DNA from: JBOGED01 sp050743625
Lineage (GTDB): Bacteria; Actinomycetota; Nitriliruptoria; Euzebyales; Egibacteraceae
Length of the DNA stretch: 16,113 bases
Direction: 5' to 3'
NCBI GenBank assembly: GCA_050743625.1
Contig: JBOGED010000604.1
Coordinates: 1 to 16,113 of the forward strand
The translations under genes were made by a program, and so were the position numbers. Below the pieces are notes generated by a model. The model saw nothing but the letters and a program-made list of their open reading frames with translations, was not told the DNA's origin and did not search any database. This document shows, in pieces, positions 6,322-13,314 of this stretch; the stretch's first letter is position 1, and every line of letters begins with the position of its first letter.

Positions 6322-8565
6322 GTGTCTGACAGCCCGGACGCCGTTGTCGGCGAGACGAACGTTGGGAGCGCGGGCGGCCTCGGCCTCTCCGTCTCGGCCG
6401 GGCCCCGCAGTCACCCGATTGGGGGCGCGAGCAACCGCGACTGGTGGCCGAACCAGCTCAACCTGACGATCCTCCGAAAATACCCCGCCGTGGCCGACCC
6501 CATGGGCGAGGACTTCGACTACGCCGCGGAGTTCCGGACGCTCGACCTCGACGCCCTGGCGAGGGACGTCGACGAGGTGCTGACGACCTCGCAGGAGTGG
6601 TGGCCGGCCGACTTCGGCCACTACGGGCCGCTCGTGATCCGGATGGTGTGGCATTGCGCCGGGACGTACCGCATCGACGACGGCCGAGGCGGCCCGGCCG
6701 CCGGCATGCAGCGCTTCGCGCCGCTGAACAGCTGGCCGGACAATCGCAACCTCGACAAGGCGCGCCGCCTGCTCTGGCCGGTGAAGAAGAAGTACGGCCG
6801 CAAGATTTCCTGGGCCGACCTGATGATCTTCGCGGGCAACCGCGCCCTGGAGACGATGGGCTTCACGACCTTCGGCTTCGCCGGCGGCCGGGCGGACGTC
6901 TGGGAGCCCGACGAGGACTACTGGGGTCCCGAGCGCGCCTGGCTCGGTGACGAACGCCACGGCGGCGTCCGGGAGCTGGAGAACCCTCTGGCCGCCGTCC
7001 AGATGGGCCTCATCTACGTCAACCCGGAGGGCCCGAACACCGTCCCGGACCCGCTCACCTCGGCCCGGGACATCCGCGAGACGCACCGGCGCATGGGGAT
7101 GAACGACGAGGAGACCGTCGCGCTGATCGCGGGAGGGCACACGTTCGGCAAGACCCACGGCGCGGCCGACCCGGAACGCTACCTCGGCCCCGAACCCGAG
7201 GGCGCCCCGATCGAGGAGCAGGGCCTGGGCTGGAAGAGCAGCTACGGCACCGGAAAGGGCACCGACGCCATTTCCAGCGGGCTCGAGGGTACGTGGACAC
7301 CCACGCCGACGAGGTGGGACAACAGCTTCTTCGAGACCCTGTTCGGCTACGAGTGGGACCTGGAGCTGAGCCCCGCCGGTCTGTGGCAGTGGATTCCGAG
7401 AGACGGCGGCGGGGCCGGCACCGTGCCGGACGCCCACGACCCGTCGAAGACACACGCCCCGACGATTCTGACGACGGACCTCGCGCTGCGGTTCGACCCG
7501 GTCTACGAGCCGATCTCGCGGCGCTTCCTGGAGAACCCGGACCAGCTGGCGGACGCGTTCGCCCGGGTCTGGTTCAAGCTGACGCACCTCGACATGGGCC
7601 CGATCCAGCGCTACCTCGGCCCGCTGGTCCCTCAGGAGCAGCTGCTCTGGCAGGACCCGATCCCCGCCGTGGATCACGAGCTGGTCGGAGCGGACGACGT
7701 CGCCGCCCTCAAGGCCAAGATCCTCGACTCGGGGCTGTCGATCGCCCAGCTGGTGTCCACCGCGTGGGCGTCGGCCTCGACGTTCCGCGTCAGCGACAAG
7801 CGTGGCGGGGCCAACGGGGCGCGCATCCGCCTCGAGCCGCAGCGCGGCTGGCAGGTCAACGACCCGGACACGCTGGCGCAGGTGCTGCGCACCCTGGAGG
7901 GGATCCAGGAGTCCTTCAACAGCGCCCAGACCGGGGGTAAGAAGATCTCGCTGGCCGACCTCATCGTGCTCGGCGGATGTGCCGCGGTCGAGCAGGCCGC
8001 CAAGGCCGCCGGCTACGACATCGAGGTCCCCTTCACCCCGGGACGCATGGACACGTCGCAGGAGTGGACCGCCGTGGAGTCCTTCGCGCCGCTCGAGCCG
8101 ACCGCGGACGGGTTCCGCAACTACCGCGGGAAGGGCAACCGGCTGCCGTCGGAGCACCTGCTGATCGACCGGGCGAACCTGCTGAGCCTGAGCGCGCCCG
8201 AGATGACCGTCCTGGTGGGGGGCCTGCGCGTGCTGGGCGCGAACTCCGGGCAGTCCCCGCTGGGCGTGCTCACCTCGACCCCCGGGTCGCTGACCAACGA
8301 CTTCTTCGCGAACCTGCTCGACATGGGCATGGGCACGACCTGGACGGCGACGTCCGAGGACGCGGAGACGCTCGAGGGCCGCGACCGCGCCACGGGTGAG
8401 GTCAAGTGGACCGGCAGCCGCGTCGACCTCGTGTTCGGCTCGAACTCCGAGCTGCGGGCGCTCGCCGAGGTCTACGCGAGCGACGACGCTAAGGAGAAGT
8501 TCGTGCACGACTTCGTGGCCGCGTGGGACAAGGTCATGGACCTCGACCGGTACGACCTCGCCTGA
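6322..8565 (+). CDS. katG: Catalase-peroxidase KatG
   Basis: 747 residues, full length, from GTG 6322 with GGAAGGA five bases upstream. It is a cytoplasmic haem enzyme that converts H2O2 to water and oxygen and oxidises small donors. Distal haem residues are R107, W110 and H111 in IRMVWHCAGTYRI (most relatives have RMAWHAAGTYR, so V109 and C112 are local variants). The Trp-Tyr-Met crosslink is present as W110, Y232 (GLIYVNPEGP) and M258 (THRRMGMNDEE). The proximal His is H273 in AGGHTFGKTHGA. All are offset by exactly three from M. tuberculosis KatG. The second, non-haem C-terminal domain is complete. No furA lies next to it; instead a GAF-LytTR regulator lies 38 bp upstream. There is no signal peptide. 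It may protect the PQQ pathway from H2O2 made by PqqC (inference). Confidence 0.97.
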   Translation: MSDSPDAVVGETNVGSAGGLGLSVSAGPRSHPIGGASNRDWWPNQLNLTILRKYPAVADPMGEDFDYAAEFRTLDLDALARDVDEVLTTSQEWWPADFGHYGPLVIRMVWHCAGTYRIDDGRGGPAAGMQRFAPLNSWPDNRNLDKARRLLWPVKKKYGRKISWADLMIFAGNRALETMGFTTFGFAGGRADVWEPDEDYWGPERAWLGDERHGGVRELENPLAAVQMGLIYVNPEGPNTVPDPLTSARDIRETHRRMGMNDEETVALIAGGHTFGKTHGAADPERYLGPEPEGAPIEEQGLGWKSSYGTGKGTDAISSGLEGTWTPTPTRWDNSFFETLFGYEWDLELSPAGLWQWIPRDGGGAGTVPDAHDPSKTHAPTILTTDLALRFDPVYEPISRRFLENPDQLADAFARVWFKLTHLDMGPIQRYLGPLVPQEQLLWQDPIPAVDHELVGADDVAALKAKILDSGLSIAQLVSTAWASASTFRVSDKRGGANGARIRLEPQRGWQVNDPDTLAQVLRTLEGIQESFNSAQTGGKKISLADLIVLGGCAAVEQAAKAAGYDIEVPFTPGRMDTSQEWTAVESFAPLEPTADGFRNYRGKGNRLPSEHLLIDRANLLSLSAPEMTVLVGGLRVLGANSGQSPLGVLTSTPGSLTNDFFANLLDMGMGTTWTATSEDAETLEGRDRATGEVKWTGSRVDLVFGSNSELRALAEVYASDDAKEKFVHDFVAAWDKVMDLDRYDLA

Positions 8566-8597
8566 TCCCCCATCGGGGCCCCGGTCAGCCGGTGTTG
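8566..8597 (+). terminator. Possible weak terminator after katG
   Basis: Short GC stems right after the stop codon (CCCC-ATC-GGGG at about 8568-8579, then CCGG-TCAG-CCGG) without a T-run. It may end or slow katG transcription. Confidence 0.25.
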
Positions 8598-8741
8598 ATC
8601 AGCAACTTTCGATCATGTCTGCTTCGGCTGCAGCGCGACGAGGTGTCGTGCAGCCGTACTCCTCGTAACGGTGGCAAATCGGGTACGAACGGTAGCTGGT
8701 GGCGGACGAACGGCATAGCCCGCCCGACTTGGCGCTCGCCC

Positions 8742-8770
8742 TTGTCGGTGCGATTCACCCGGCGTAGAGT
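8742..8770 (+). promoter_or_regulatory. Sigma-A-like promoter of the PQQ operon
   Basis: TTGTCG (8742-8747), an exact 17-bp spacer and TAGAGT (8765-8770), a good actinobacterial housekeeping match. The start of transcription would be near 8777, giving a leader of about 215 nt before the cupredoxin-like gene. This is the best promoter in the katG to PQQ gap; not experimentally shown. Confidence 0.5.
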
Positions 8771-8992
8771 GCTGCTTGATTAGTGATTTTGCAATTCAGG
8801 GATCAGGCCACGCAATTAGTTCGATGTGATGTTTTCTTCTGCAATCACAATCAGGGTTCGCGCCTTCAATTCTGCTACTTCCTGCCGCACCGGCGAATCC
8901 GGGGATTCGATCAGCCGAGCTATTTGCCATGTCGAACCGCGTGCTTCTTGTACCAAGCAGATACAGGATTCTGGATGAGGAGGTGAAGCCCG
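8771..8992 (+). promoter_or_regulatory. AT-rich 5' leader with palindromes ahead of the PQQ operon
   Basis: The longest gene-free stretch in the right half, clearly lower in GC than the genes around it. It contains TGTGAT/ATCACA arms (8825-8830 and 8844-8849), a GCAATT direct repeat (about 8789 and 8811), and a perfect CGAATCC-GG-GGATTCG palindrome at 8894-8909. It ends with a strong ribosome site, GAGGAGGTG at 8977-8985, eight bases before the ATG. It could be a regulator-binding region or a structured leader. I recognise no known riboswitch. Confidence 0.4.
8894..8909. promoter_or_regulatory. 16-bp palindrome, operator candidate
   Basis: CGAATCC-GG-GGATTCG, 7-bp perfect arms, inside the leader of the PQQ operon. 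It could be a repressor site or an RNA hairpin. Confidence 0.3.
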
Positions 8993-9454
8993 ATGACGAC
9001 CGCGCAGGAGCGAGCCGACCTGCTGAACGAGCTCGGGTTGGACGTGCAGAACAAAGCGGCACTGGGTCGGGTACTGGGGACCGGAACCATTGGGCAGGCG
9101 ACGGAGAGGGCCGATGGTCGAATGGAGGCGACAATCCGGATCCGGCCCGATGAGATCTGCTGGGATCCCTCGATTCTGGTCATGCCCCACGGGGGTGATA
9201 TCGAGCTCGAGCTCATCAATGACGACCTGAACACGCACTGTGCGCTCCTGCCGAGCAATGGCGACAGAAAATTCATCTGGTTGGTGAACCATTCGAGAGG
9301 AAGGGCGACCCTAAACCTCGACGGCCCGGGCTACTACTGGTTCAGCTCACCCACGGGCAACGACGAAGGCCGGGGACTGACCGGCGCCATTGTCGTGCTG
9401 GGAGACGTTCCACCGGAGGCTCGCCTCGACCGTCCCGACCAGCCGCGGCCGTAG
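8993..9454 (+). CDS. Cupredoxin-like protein lacking copper ligands
   Basis: 153 residues from ATG 8993 behind a strong GAGGAGGTG site. Residues about 45-136 look like a cupredoxin beta-sandwich: IRPDEICWDPSILVMP, GGDIELELINDDLNTHCALL with the first-His position at H82, and the last strands GYYWFSSP to GLTGAIVV. In a working cupredoxin the closing loop supplies Cys, His and Met; here the aligned positions are S118, about N123 and L129, so at most H82 remains and blue copper is unlikely. No signal peptide is seen at MTTAQERADLLNELGL, so it is predicted cytoplasmic, like its partner. The stop is 14 bp before the PQQ dehydrogenase, indicating tight cotranscription and probable partnership as subunit, chaperone or docking protein. 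The cupredoxin fold is inferred from pattern only. Confidence 0.7.
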   Translation: MTTAQERADLLNELGLDVQNKAALGRVLGTGTIGQATERADGRMEATIRIRPDEICWDPSILVMPHGGDIELELINDDLNTHCALLPSNGDRKFIWLVNHSRGRATLNLDGPGYYWFSSPTGNDEGRGLTGAIVVLGDVPPEARLDRPDQPRP

Positions 9455-9468
9455 AAAGAGGAGGCACA

Positions 9469-11154
9469 ATGACCGTCGAATATGTGGACGCGGGCGAGGC
9501 CATCGACCAGGGAGCACTAAGCGGCAAGACCGGAACCGCGCCGCCGGTGGTCTCCAATGTCACATACGAGCGCATTCTCGACGCCCGCTCGGAGCCCCAG
9601 AACTGGCTCACCTACTACGGCGCCTACAACGGGCAGCGGTACAGCCCGCTGGACCAGATCAACACGGAGAACGTCAAGCGCATCGGACCCGCATGGATGT
9701 TCCAGGCCGGTACCAGCGGCATGATCGCGGGCGCATCGACGTACGCGTTCGAGGCCGCCCCGATCGTCGTGGACGGGGTCATGTTCTTGTCCGGCTGGGA
9801 CGGCTGGCTCTGGGCCCTCGACGCGAAGACCGGTCAGGAGCTCTGGCGGTACAAGCACGCGGTCCCCTACGACGTATCACTGTGCTGCGGGAACGTGAAC
9901 CGTGGCGTCGCCGTGGCCAAGGGGAAGGTCTTCATGGTCACCGGGAACGCCCACGTGCTCGCGCTCGACGCCACCACCGGCAAGCGCGTCTGGGACAAGA
10001 CCTACGGAGATGTGCGGGCCGGGGAGAGCGCCACGGTCGCTCCGCTGGTCGTGAAGAACATGGTGATCGTCGGGAGTTCCGGCGGGGAGTTCGGGGTGCG
10101 CGGCCATCTGGACGCCTTCGACCTCGACACCGGTGAGCACCAGTGGCGCTGCTACACGGTGCCGAAGCCCGGGGAGCCCGGCTCCGAGACCTGGCCCGCC
10201 GACGGGGACGCCTGGGCACGGGGTGGCGCGAACTGCTGGGTTACCGGCACCTTCGACCCGGAGACCAACCTGCTGTACGTGGGCACCGGAAACCCGGCGC
10301 CCGACTTCGACGGAGGTGTCCGCGAGGGCGACAACCTCTTCACCGACAGCATCATCGCGGTGGACGTCGACGCGGGACAGATTCGCTGGCACTACCAGTG
10401 CACCCCGCACGACGTGTGGGACTACGACAGCATCGCGGAGTGCATCCTGTTCGAGTCGGACGGGCGCAAGCTGCTCGGGCATTTCGACAAGAACGGGTAC
10501 TTCTTCGTCGTGGATCGCACGAACGGCGCGTTGGTCCAGATCACCCCCTTCGTGGACCGAATCGACTGGGGGGCGATTACGAGGGACGGCAAGGTGACGC
10601 CCAGGCGGTACCCCGACAAGGAGGGAGAACCGGTCCACTTCTTCCCAGGACCGGCCGGCGCCAAGGAATGGACCCACGCGGCATACAGCCCGAAGACCGG
10701 GCTCTTCTACGTCCCGGTCCAGGATGTCGGGGCAACGGCAACCCGGCGGCGTCGGGAGTTCAAGGAGAGCATCCCGTACTGGGGCGCGGGCGTTCAGGTG
10801 GACGCCGACGACATGACCGGGTCCGTCAGCGCGTTCGACGCCAACGGTGAGGAGAAGTGGCGCTGGCGCAACGAGATTCCGATGTGCGCGTCGGTGCTGG
10901 CCACGGGCGGCGATCTGGTGTTCGCCGGTGAACCCTCCGGGGAGTTCAACGCGCTCGACGCCCGCACAGGAGAGCAGCTGTGGCAGTTCCAGTGCGGAAG
11001 CGGCCACCACAGCAACCCGACGACCTACATGGTCGACGGCAGGCAGTACATCGCCGTGCCGGTCGGGTGGGGCGGCTGGGTCGAGGGGTTCCTCCCCGGC
11101 ATGCTCGGGGCCGGCCACGGAAGCGCACTGATCGCCTTCGCCCTCCCGGAATAG
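9469..11154 (+). CDS. PQQ-dependent alcohol dehydrogenase, lanthanide-type, without signal peptide
   Basis: 561 residues from ATG 9469 (AGAGGAGG six bases upstream). It is an eight-bladed quinoprotein of the methanol/ethanol dehydrogenase family that oxidises alcohols with PQQ. Visible features: blade motifs (LWALDAKTGQELWRY, LALDATTGKRVWD, LDAFDLDTGEHQW, NALDARTGEQLWQ), the adjacent-Cys disulfide C139-C140 over PQQ, metal ligands E207 (GGEFGVRG) and N275 (GTGNPAPDF), catalytic D318 and a second Asp, D320 (PHDVWDYDS). An Asp two positions after the catalytic Asp marks lanthanide-dependent enzymes; Ca enzymes have Ala, Ser or Thr. The Lys in FDKNGYFFVVDR is as in ethanol-type enzymes. Normal family members are exported and carry about 25-30 leader residues; this one begins MTVEYVDAGEAIDQG with no leader, RR motif or membrane segment. 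No cytochrome domain is present. The substrate is unknown. Confidence 0.92.
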   Translation: MTVEYVDAGEAIDQGALSGKTGTAPPVVSNVTYERILDARSEPQNWLTYYGAYNGQRYSPLDQINTENVKRIGPAWMFQAGTSGMIAGASTYAFEAAPIVVDGVMFLSGWDGWLWALDAKTGQELWRYKHAVPYDVSLCCGNVNRGVAVAKGKVFMVTGNAHVLALDATTGKRVWDKTYGDVRAGESATVAPLVVKNMVIVGSSGGEFGVRGHLDAFDLDTGEHQWRCYTVPKPGEPGSETWPADGDAWARGGANCWVTGTFDPETNLLYVGTGNPAPDFDGGVREGDNLFTDSIIAVDVDAGQIRWHYQCTPHDVWDYDSIAECILFESDGRKLLGHFDKNGYFFVVDRTNGALVQITPFVDRIDWGAITRDGKVTPRRYPDKEGEPVHFFPGPAGAKEWTHAAYSPKTGLFYVPVQDVGATATRRRREFKESIPYWGAGVQVDADDMTGSVSAFDANGEEKWRWRNEIPMCASVLATGGDLVFAGEPSGEFNALDARTGEQLWQFQCGSGHHSNPTTYMVDGRQYIAVPVGWGGWVEGFLPGMLGAGHGSALIAFALPE

Positions 11155-11206
11155 TCGTAGAGCTGCGAGGGAGCCTGTCGGAGTCTGGCTGAGGGGAGGT
11201 GGATCC

Positions 11207-11302
11207 ATGGAGTCTCAGCTCGCTGTGTGGGAGACGCCCGAGTTCGATGAGATCGGAGTCGCGCCCGAAGTGACCATGTACATCGCTCAGATGGAGGACT
11301 AA
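11207..11302 (+). CDS. pqqA: PqqA, precursor peptide of PQQ
   Basis: A 31-residue peptide from ATG 11207, behind GAGGGGAGGT at 11191-11200. It is the ribosomal substrate from which PQQ is built. The sequence contains PEVTMY, giving the invariant E21-x3-Y25 pair that PqqE crosslinks and that becomes the PQQ skeleton; the start MESQLAVWETPEF with Trp and Pro is typical. PqqD should bind it and PqqE act on it. Its stop is followed after 13 bases by a strong hairpin before pqqB, as expected if pqqA mRNA must be more abundant than that of the enzymes. It lies 52 bp after the dehydrogenase. No pqqF protease is present in the window, so trimming must rely on a protease encoded elsewhere. Confidence 0.95.
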   Translation: MESQLAVWETPEFDEIGVAPEVTMYIAQMED

Positions 11303-11315
11303 CGGGACGTGGGGC

Positions 11316-11340
11316 GGTGCCGGACCCGGGGTCCGGCGCC
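11316..11340 (+). terminator. pqqA-pqqB intercistronic hairpin (attenuator or stabiliser)
   Basis: GGTGCCGGAC (11316-11325), a five-base loop and GTCCGGCGCC (11331-11340): ten pairs, one of them G-U. There is no U-run, so it should be a partial terminator or a 3' stabiliser of the short pqqA transcript. It lies in the 92-bp gap after pqqA and overlaps an unlikely upstream GTG start of pqqB. Confidence 0.6.
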
Positions 11341-11394
11341 CTCCGACGGCTCGGGACGACCACGGACGGCCGGGCCGGCGACGGACGGAGTGCC

Positions 11395-12285
11395 ATGGTG
11401 TTGCTGCGGGTGCTGGGCTCGGCGGCGGGGGGCGGCTCCCCGCAGTGGAATTGCGGCTGCCCGGTGTGCGCCGCGGTCCGCTCCGGGGCTGGCCTCGCGC
11501 GCACCCAGTCGTCGGTCGCGGTCAGCGCCGACTACCAGCGTTGGTTCCTGATCAACGCCTCACCCGACGTCCGCACCCAGATCGAGGCCTTCCCCGGCCT
11601 GCACCCGCACGACGACCGGACGACGCCGCTCGAGGCGGTGCTGCTCACCGACGTCGAGCTGGACCACACGCTCGGCCTGCTGCTGTTGCGCGAAGCCCGC
11701 GCCCTGCGGTTGTACGCCACGCCGGCGGCGCACACGACGCTGTGTGACGGCTCGGGGCTGTTGCGGACACTCGAGCGCTACTGCCCAGTCGAGTGGCGGG
11801 CGGTGGTCCCCGGCGCCGACATGCCCCTGGCCGACGGGCTGTCCTGCCGGGCGTTCGACGTGCCCACCACCAAGCGCGCCCGGTTCGGAGCCGGGGTGGA
11901 CCACGGCCGCGTCGTGGGCTACCGGCTGACCGACGAGCGCGGCGGGGGGACGCTGGTGTACCTGCCGGGGGTGCAGGCGCTCACACCGGCGCTGCGCGCG
12001 GAGATCCAAGGCTGCCAATGCCTGCTGATCGACGGGACCTGCTGGCGCGACGACGAGCTGGTACGGCTCGGCCTGGCCGGCAAGACGTCCCGGGAGATGG
12101 GCCACCTGCCCATCGACGGGCCGGACGGCAGCCTGGCGCAGCTCCCGTCGCTGGGTGTGGGGCGGACGATCTTCGTGCACATGAACAACACCAACCCGAT
12201 CCTGCTGGAGGACGCGCCCGAGCGGCGCATCGTGGAGGACAGCGATATGGAGGTGGCCATGGACGGCCTCGAGGTCGAGGTGTAG
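11395..12285 (+). CDS. pqqB: PqqB, metallo-beta-lactamase-fold PQQ biosynthesis protein
   Basis: 296 residues from ATG 11395 with GGAG four bases upstream; the in-frame GTG 11317 would add 26 residues that fit no homologue and lie in a hairpin. N-terminus VLLRVLGSAAGGGSPQWNCG with C20, C22 and C25 (NCGCPVC) matches the PqqB Cys-rich metal site. The hydrolase fold is shown by the LLTDVELDHTLGLLLLREAR motif, LVYLPGVQALTPAL, LLIDGTCWRDDEL and HMNNTNPIL. In known systems PqqB hydroxylates the crosslinked Glu-Tyr intermediate before PqqC. It ends four bases before the pqqC GTG. Cytoplasmic. Confidence 0.96.
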   Translation: MVLLRVLGSAAGGGSPQWNCGCPVCAAVRSGAGLARTQSSVAVSADYQRWFLINASPDVRTQIEAFPGLHPHDDRTTPLEAVLLTDVELDHTLGLLLLREARALRLYATPAAHTTLCDGSGLLRTLERYCPVEWRAVVPGADMPLADGLSCRAFDVPTTKRARFGAGVDHGRVVGYRLTDERGGGTLVYLPGVQALTPALRAEIQGCQCLLIDGTCWRDDELVRLGLAGKTSREMGHLPIDGPDGSLAQLPSLGVGRTIFVHMNNTNPILLEDAPERRIVEDSDMEVAMDGLEVEV

Positions 12286-12289
12286 GACC

Positions 12290-12994
12290 GTGACGACGAC
12301 AACCGGAACCACGAGAACCGATGCCGACGGCTTCGTCGAGACGTTGCGGGCCCACTCGCGGCGCTACCACGACCAGCACCCCTTCCACGTCCGGATGAAC
12401 GCCGGCCGGCTGAGCCGCCGGCAGATCCAGGGCTGGGTGGCCAACCGCTTCTACTACCAGGAGAACATCCCCCGCAAGGACGCGGCGATCCTCTCCAACT
12501 GCCCCGACCTCGAGGTCCGCCGCCGCTGGATCCGGCGGATCGTCGACCACGACGGCACCGCCGCCGGCGAGGGCGGCATCGAGGCGTGGCTGCACCTCGG
12601 CGAGGCCGCCGGACTGACCCGCGAAGAGGTCCAGGACCACCGGCACCTGGTCCCCGGGGTGCGATTCGCGGTCGACGCCTATGTGAACTTCACCCGGACC
12701 CGCCCGTGGGTGGAGGCGGTGGCCTCCTCGCTCACCGAGCTGTTCGCTCCCGACCTGATGGCGGAGCGGCTGGCCGCGTTCGAGCGGTGGTACCCGTGGA
12801 TCGACCCGGAGGGCCTCGCCTATTTCCGCGCCCGCCTCGAGCAGGCCCCCCGAGACTGCGAGCACGCCCTCGAGGTGGTCACCGCGTACTGCCTGTCAGC
12901 CGAGTCCCAGGCGCGCGCCGTCGACGCGCTGTCGTTCAAGTGCGACGTCCTGTGGAGCCTGATGGACGCCATCGACCAGGCATACCCGGAGTGA
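12290..12994 (+). CDS. pqqC: PqqC, pyrroloquinoline-quinone synthase
   Basis: 234 residues from GTG 12290, with GAGG about nine bases upstream. This cofactorless oxidase performs the last ring closure and eight-electron oxidation to PQQ, using O2 and releasing H2O2. Compared with the Klebsiella enzyme (offset +3), H27, R53, Q57 (ANRFYYQENIP), H87 (IVDHDGT), R160, Y178, R182 (YFRARL) and K217 (SFKCDVL) are all conserved. At the place of His154 there is M157 (APDLMAERL), a change at a residue studied as part of the active site. The length is slightly shorter than Klebsiella (251) because the last ~20 residues are absent. The next gene, pqqD, starts five bases after its stop. Cytoplasmic. Confidence 0.96.
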   Translation: MTTTTGTTRTDADGFVETLRAHSRRYHDQHPFHVRMNAGRLSRRQIQGWVANRFYYQENIPRKDAAILSNCPDLEVRRRWIRRIVDHDGTAAGEGGIEAWLHLGEAAGLTREEVQDHRHLVPGVRFAVDAYVNFTRTRPWVEAVASSLTELFAPDLMAERLAAFERWYPWIDPEGLAYFRARLEQAPRDCEHALEVVTAYCLSAESQARAVDALSFKCDVLWSLMDAIDQAYPE

Positions 12995-12999
12995 CCACC

Positions 13000-13314
13000 A
13001 TGGACCCGATTACGACCGGAACCATGACCCGACCCGGCGTCGGGGTGTCCGGATCGGACCGACCCCGTTTGGCGCGCCATGTCCGGCTGGCCTTCTGCCG
13101 GACCCGGCAGCGGCACATCCTGCTGCACCCCGAGACGGTGGTGGTGCTGAACGGCAGCGGCGCGGACATCCTCGAGCTGTGCGACGGGCGGCGCACCGTG
13201 GCCGAGATCGTGGCCGAGCTGGGCGCGCGCTACCAGACCGTCCCCGATGACGAGGTGAGGCGGTTCCTGACCCGGCTCGTCGCCCGGCGGTGCGTAGAGC
13301 TCACCGATGGATAG
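13000..13314 (+). CDS. pqqD: PqqD, PqqA-binding chaperone
   Basis: 104 residues from ATG 13000 with GGAG eight bases upstream; ATG 13024 is a weaker alternative giving 96 residues. A small winged-helix-like RiPP recognition element that presents PqqA to PqqE. Typical features: RPRLARHVRLAFCRTR at the start, HILLHPETVVVLNGSGADIL (the Pxx-VxLNxxGADIL block), CDGRRTVAEIVAEL and the C-terminal FLTRLVARRCVEL. It is a separate gene, neither fused to pqqC nor pqqE as in some species. It overlaps pqqE by eight bases, implying translational coupling. Confidence 0.94.
   Translation: MDPITTGTMTRPGVGVSGSDRPRLARHVRLAFCRTRQRHILLHPETVVVLNGSGADILELCDGRRTVAEIVAELGARYQTVPDDEVRRFLTRLVARRCVELTDG

Noticed and set aside
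6139..8508. Very long minus-strand open frame opposite katG (789 codons)
   Set aside because: It mirrors the strong third-position GC bias of katG, is Arg/Gly/Val-rich, and has no recognisable motif. KatG on the plus strand is certain.
8825..8849. TGTGA...TCACA as a CRP-type site
   Set aside because: The spacer between the half sites is 15 bases instead of the usual six, so it does not fit CRP geometry. It is mentioned only as part of the leader structure.
9877..11208. 443-codon minus-strand open frame opposite the PQQ dehydrogenase
   Set aside because: A GC-bias shadow of a well-supported quinoprotein gene; similar shadows exist opposite pqqB (11560-12312), pqqE (13301-14380) and the exchanger (14508-15791).
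11317..11394. GTG 11317 as the start of pqqB
   Set aside because: It would begin inside the pqqA-pqqB hairpin, has no ribosome site, and adds 26 residues before the conserved VLLRVLGSAAGGG start.
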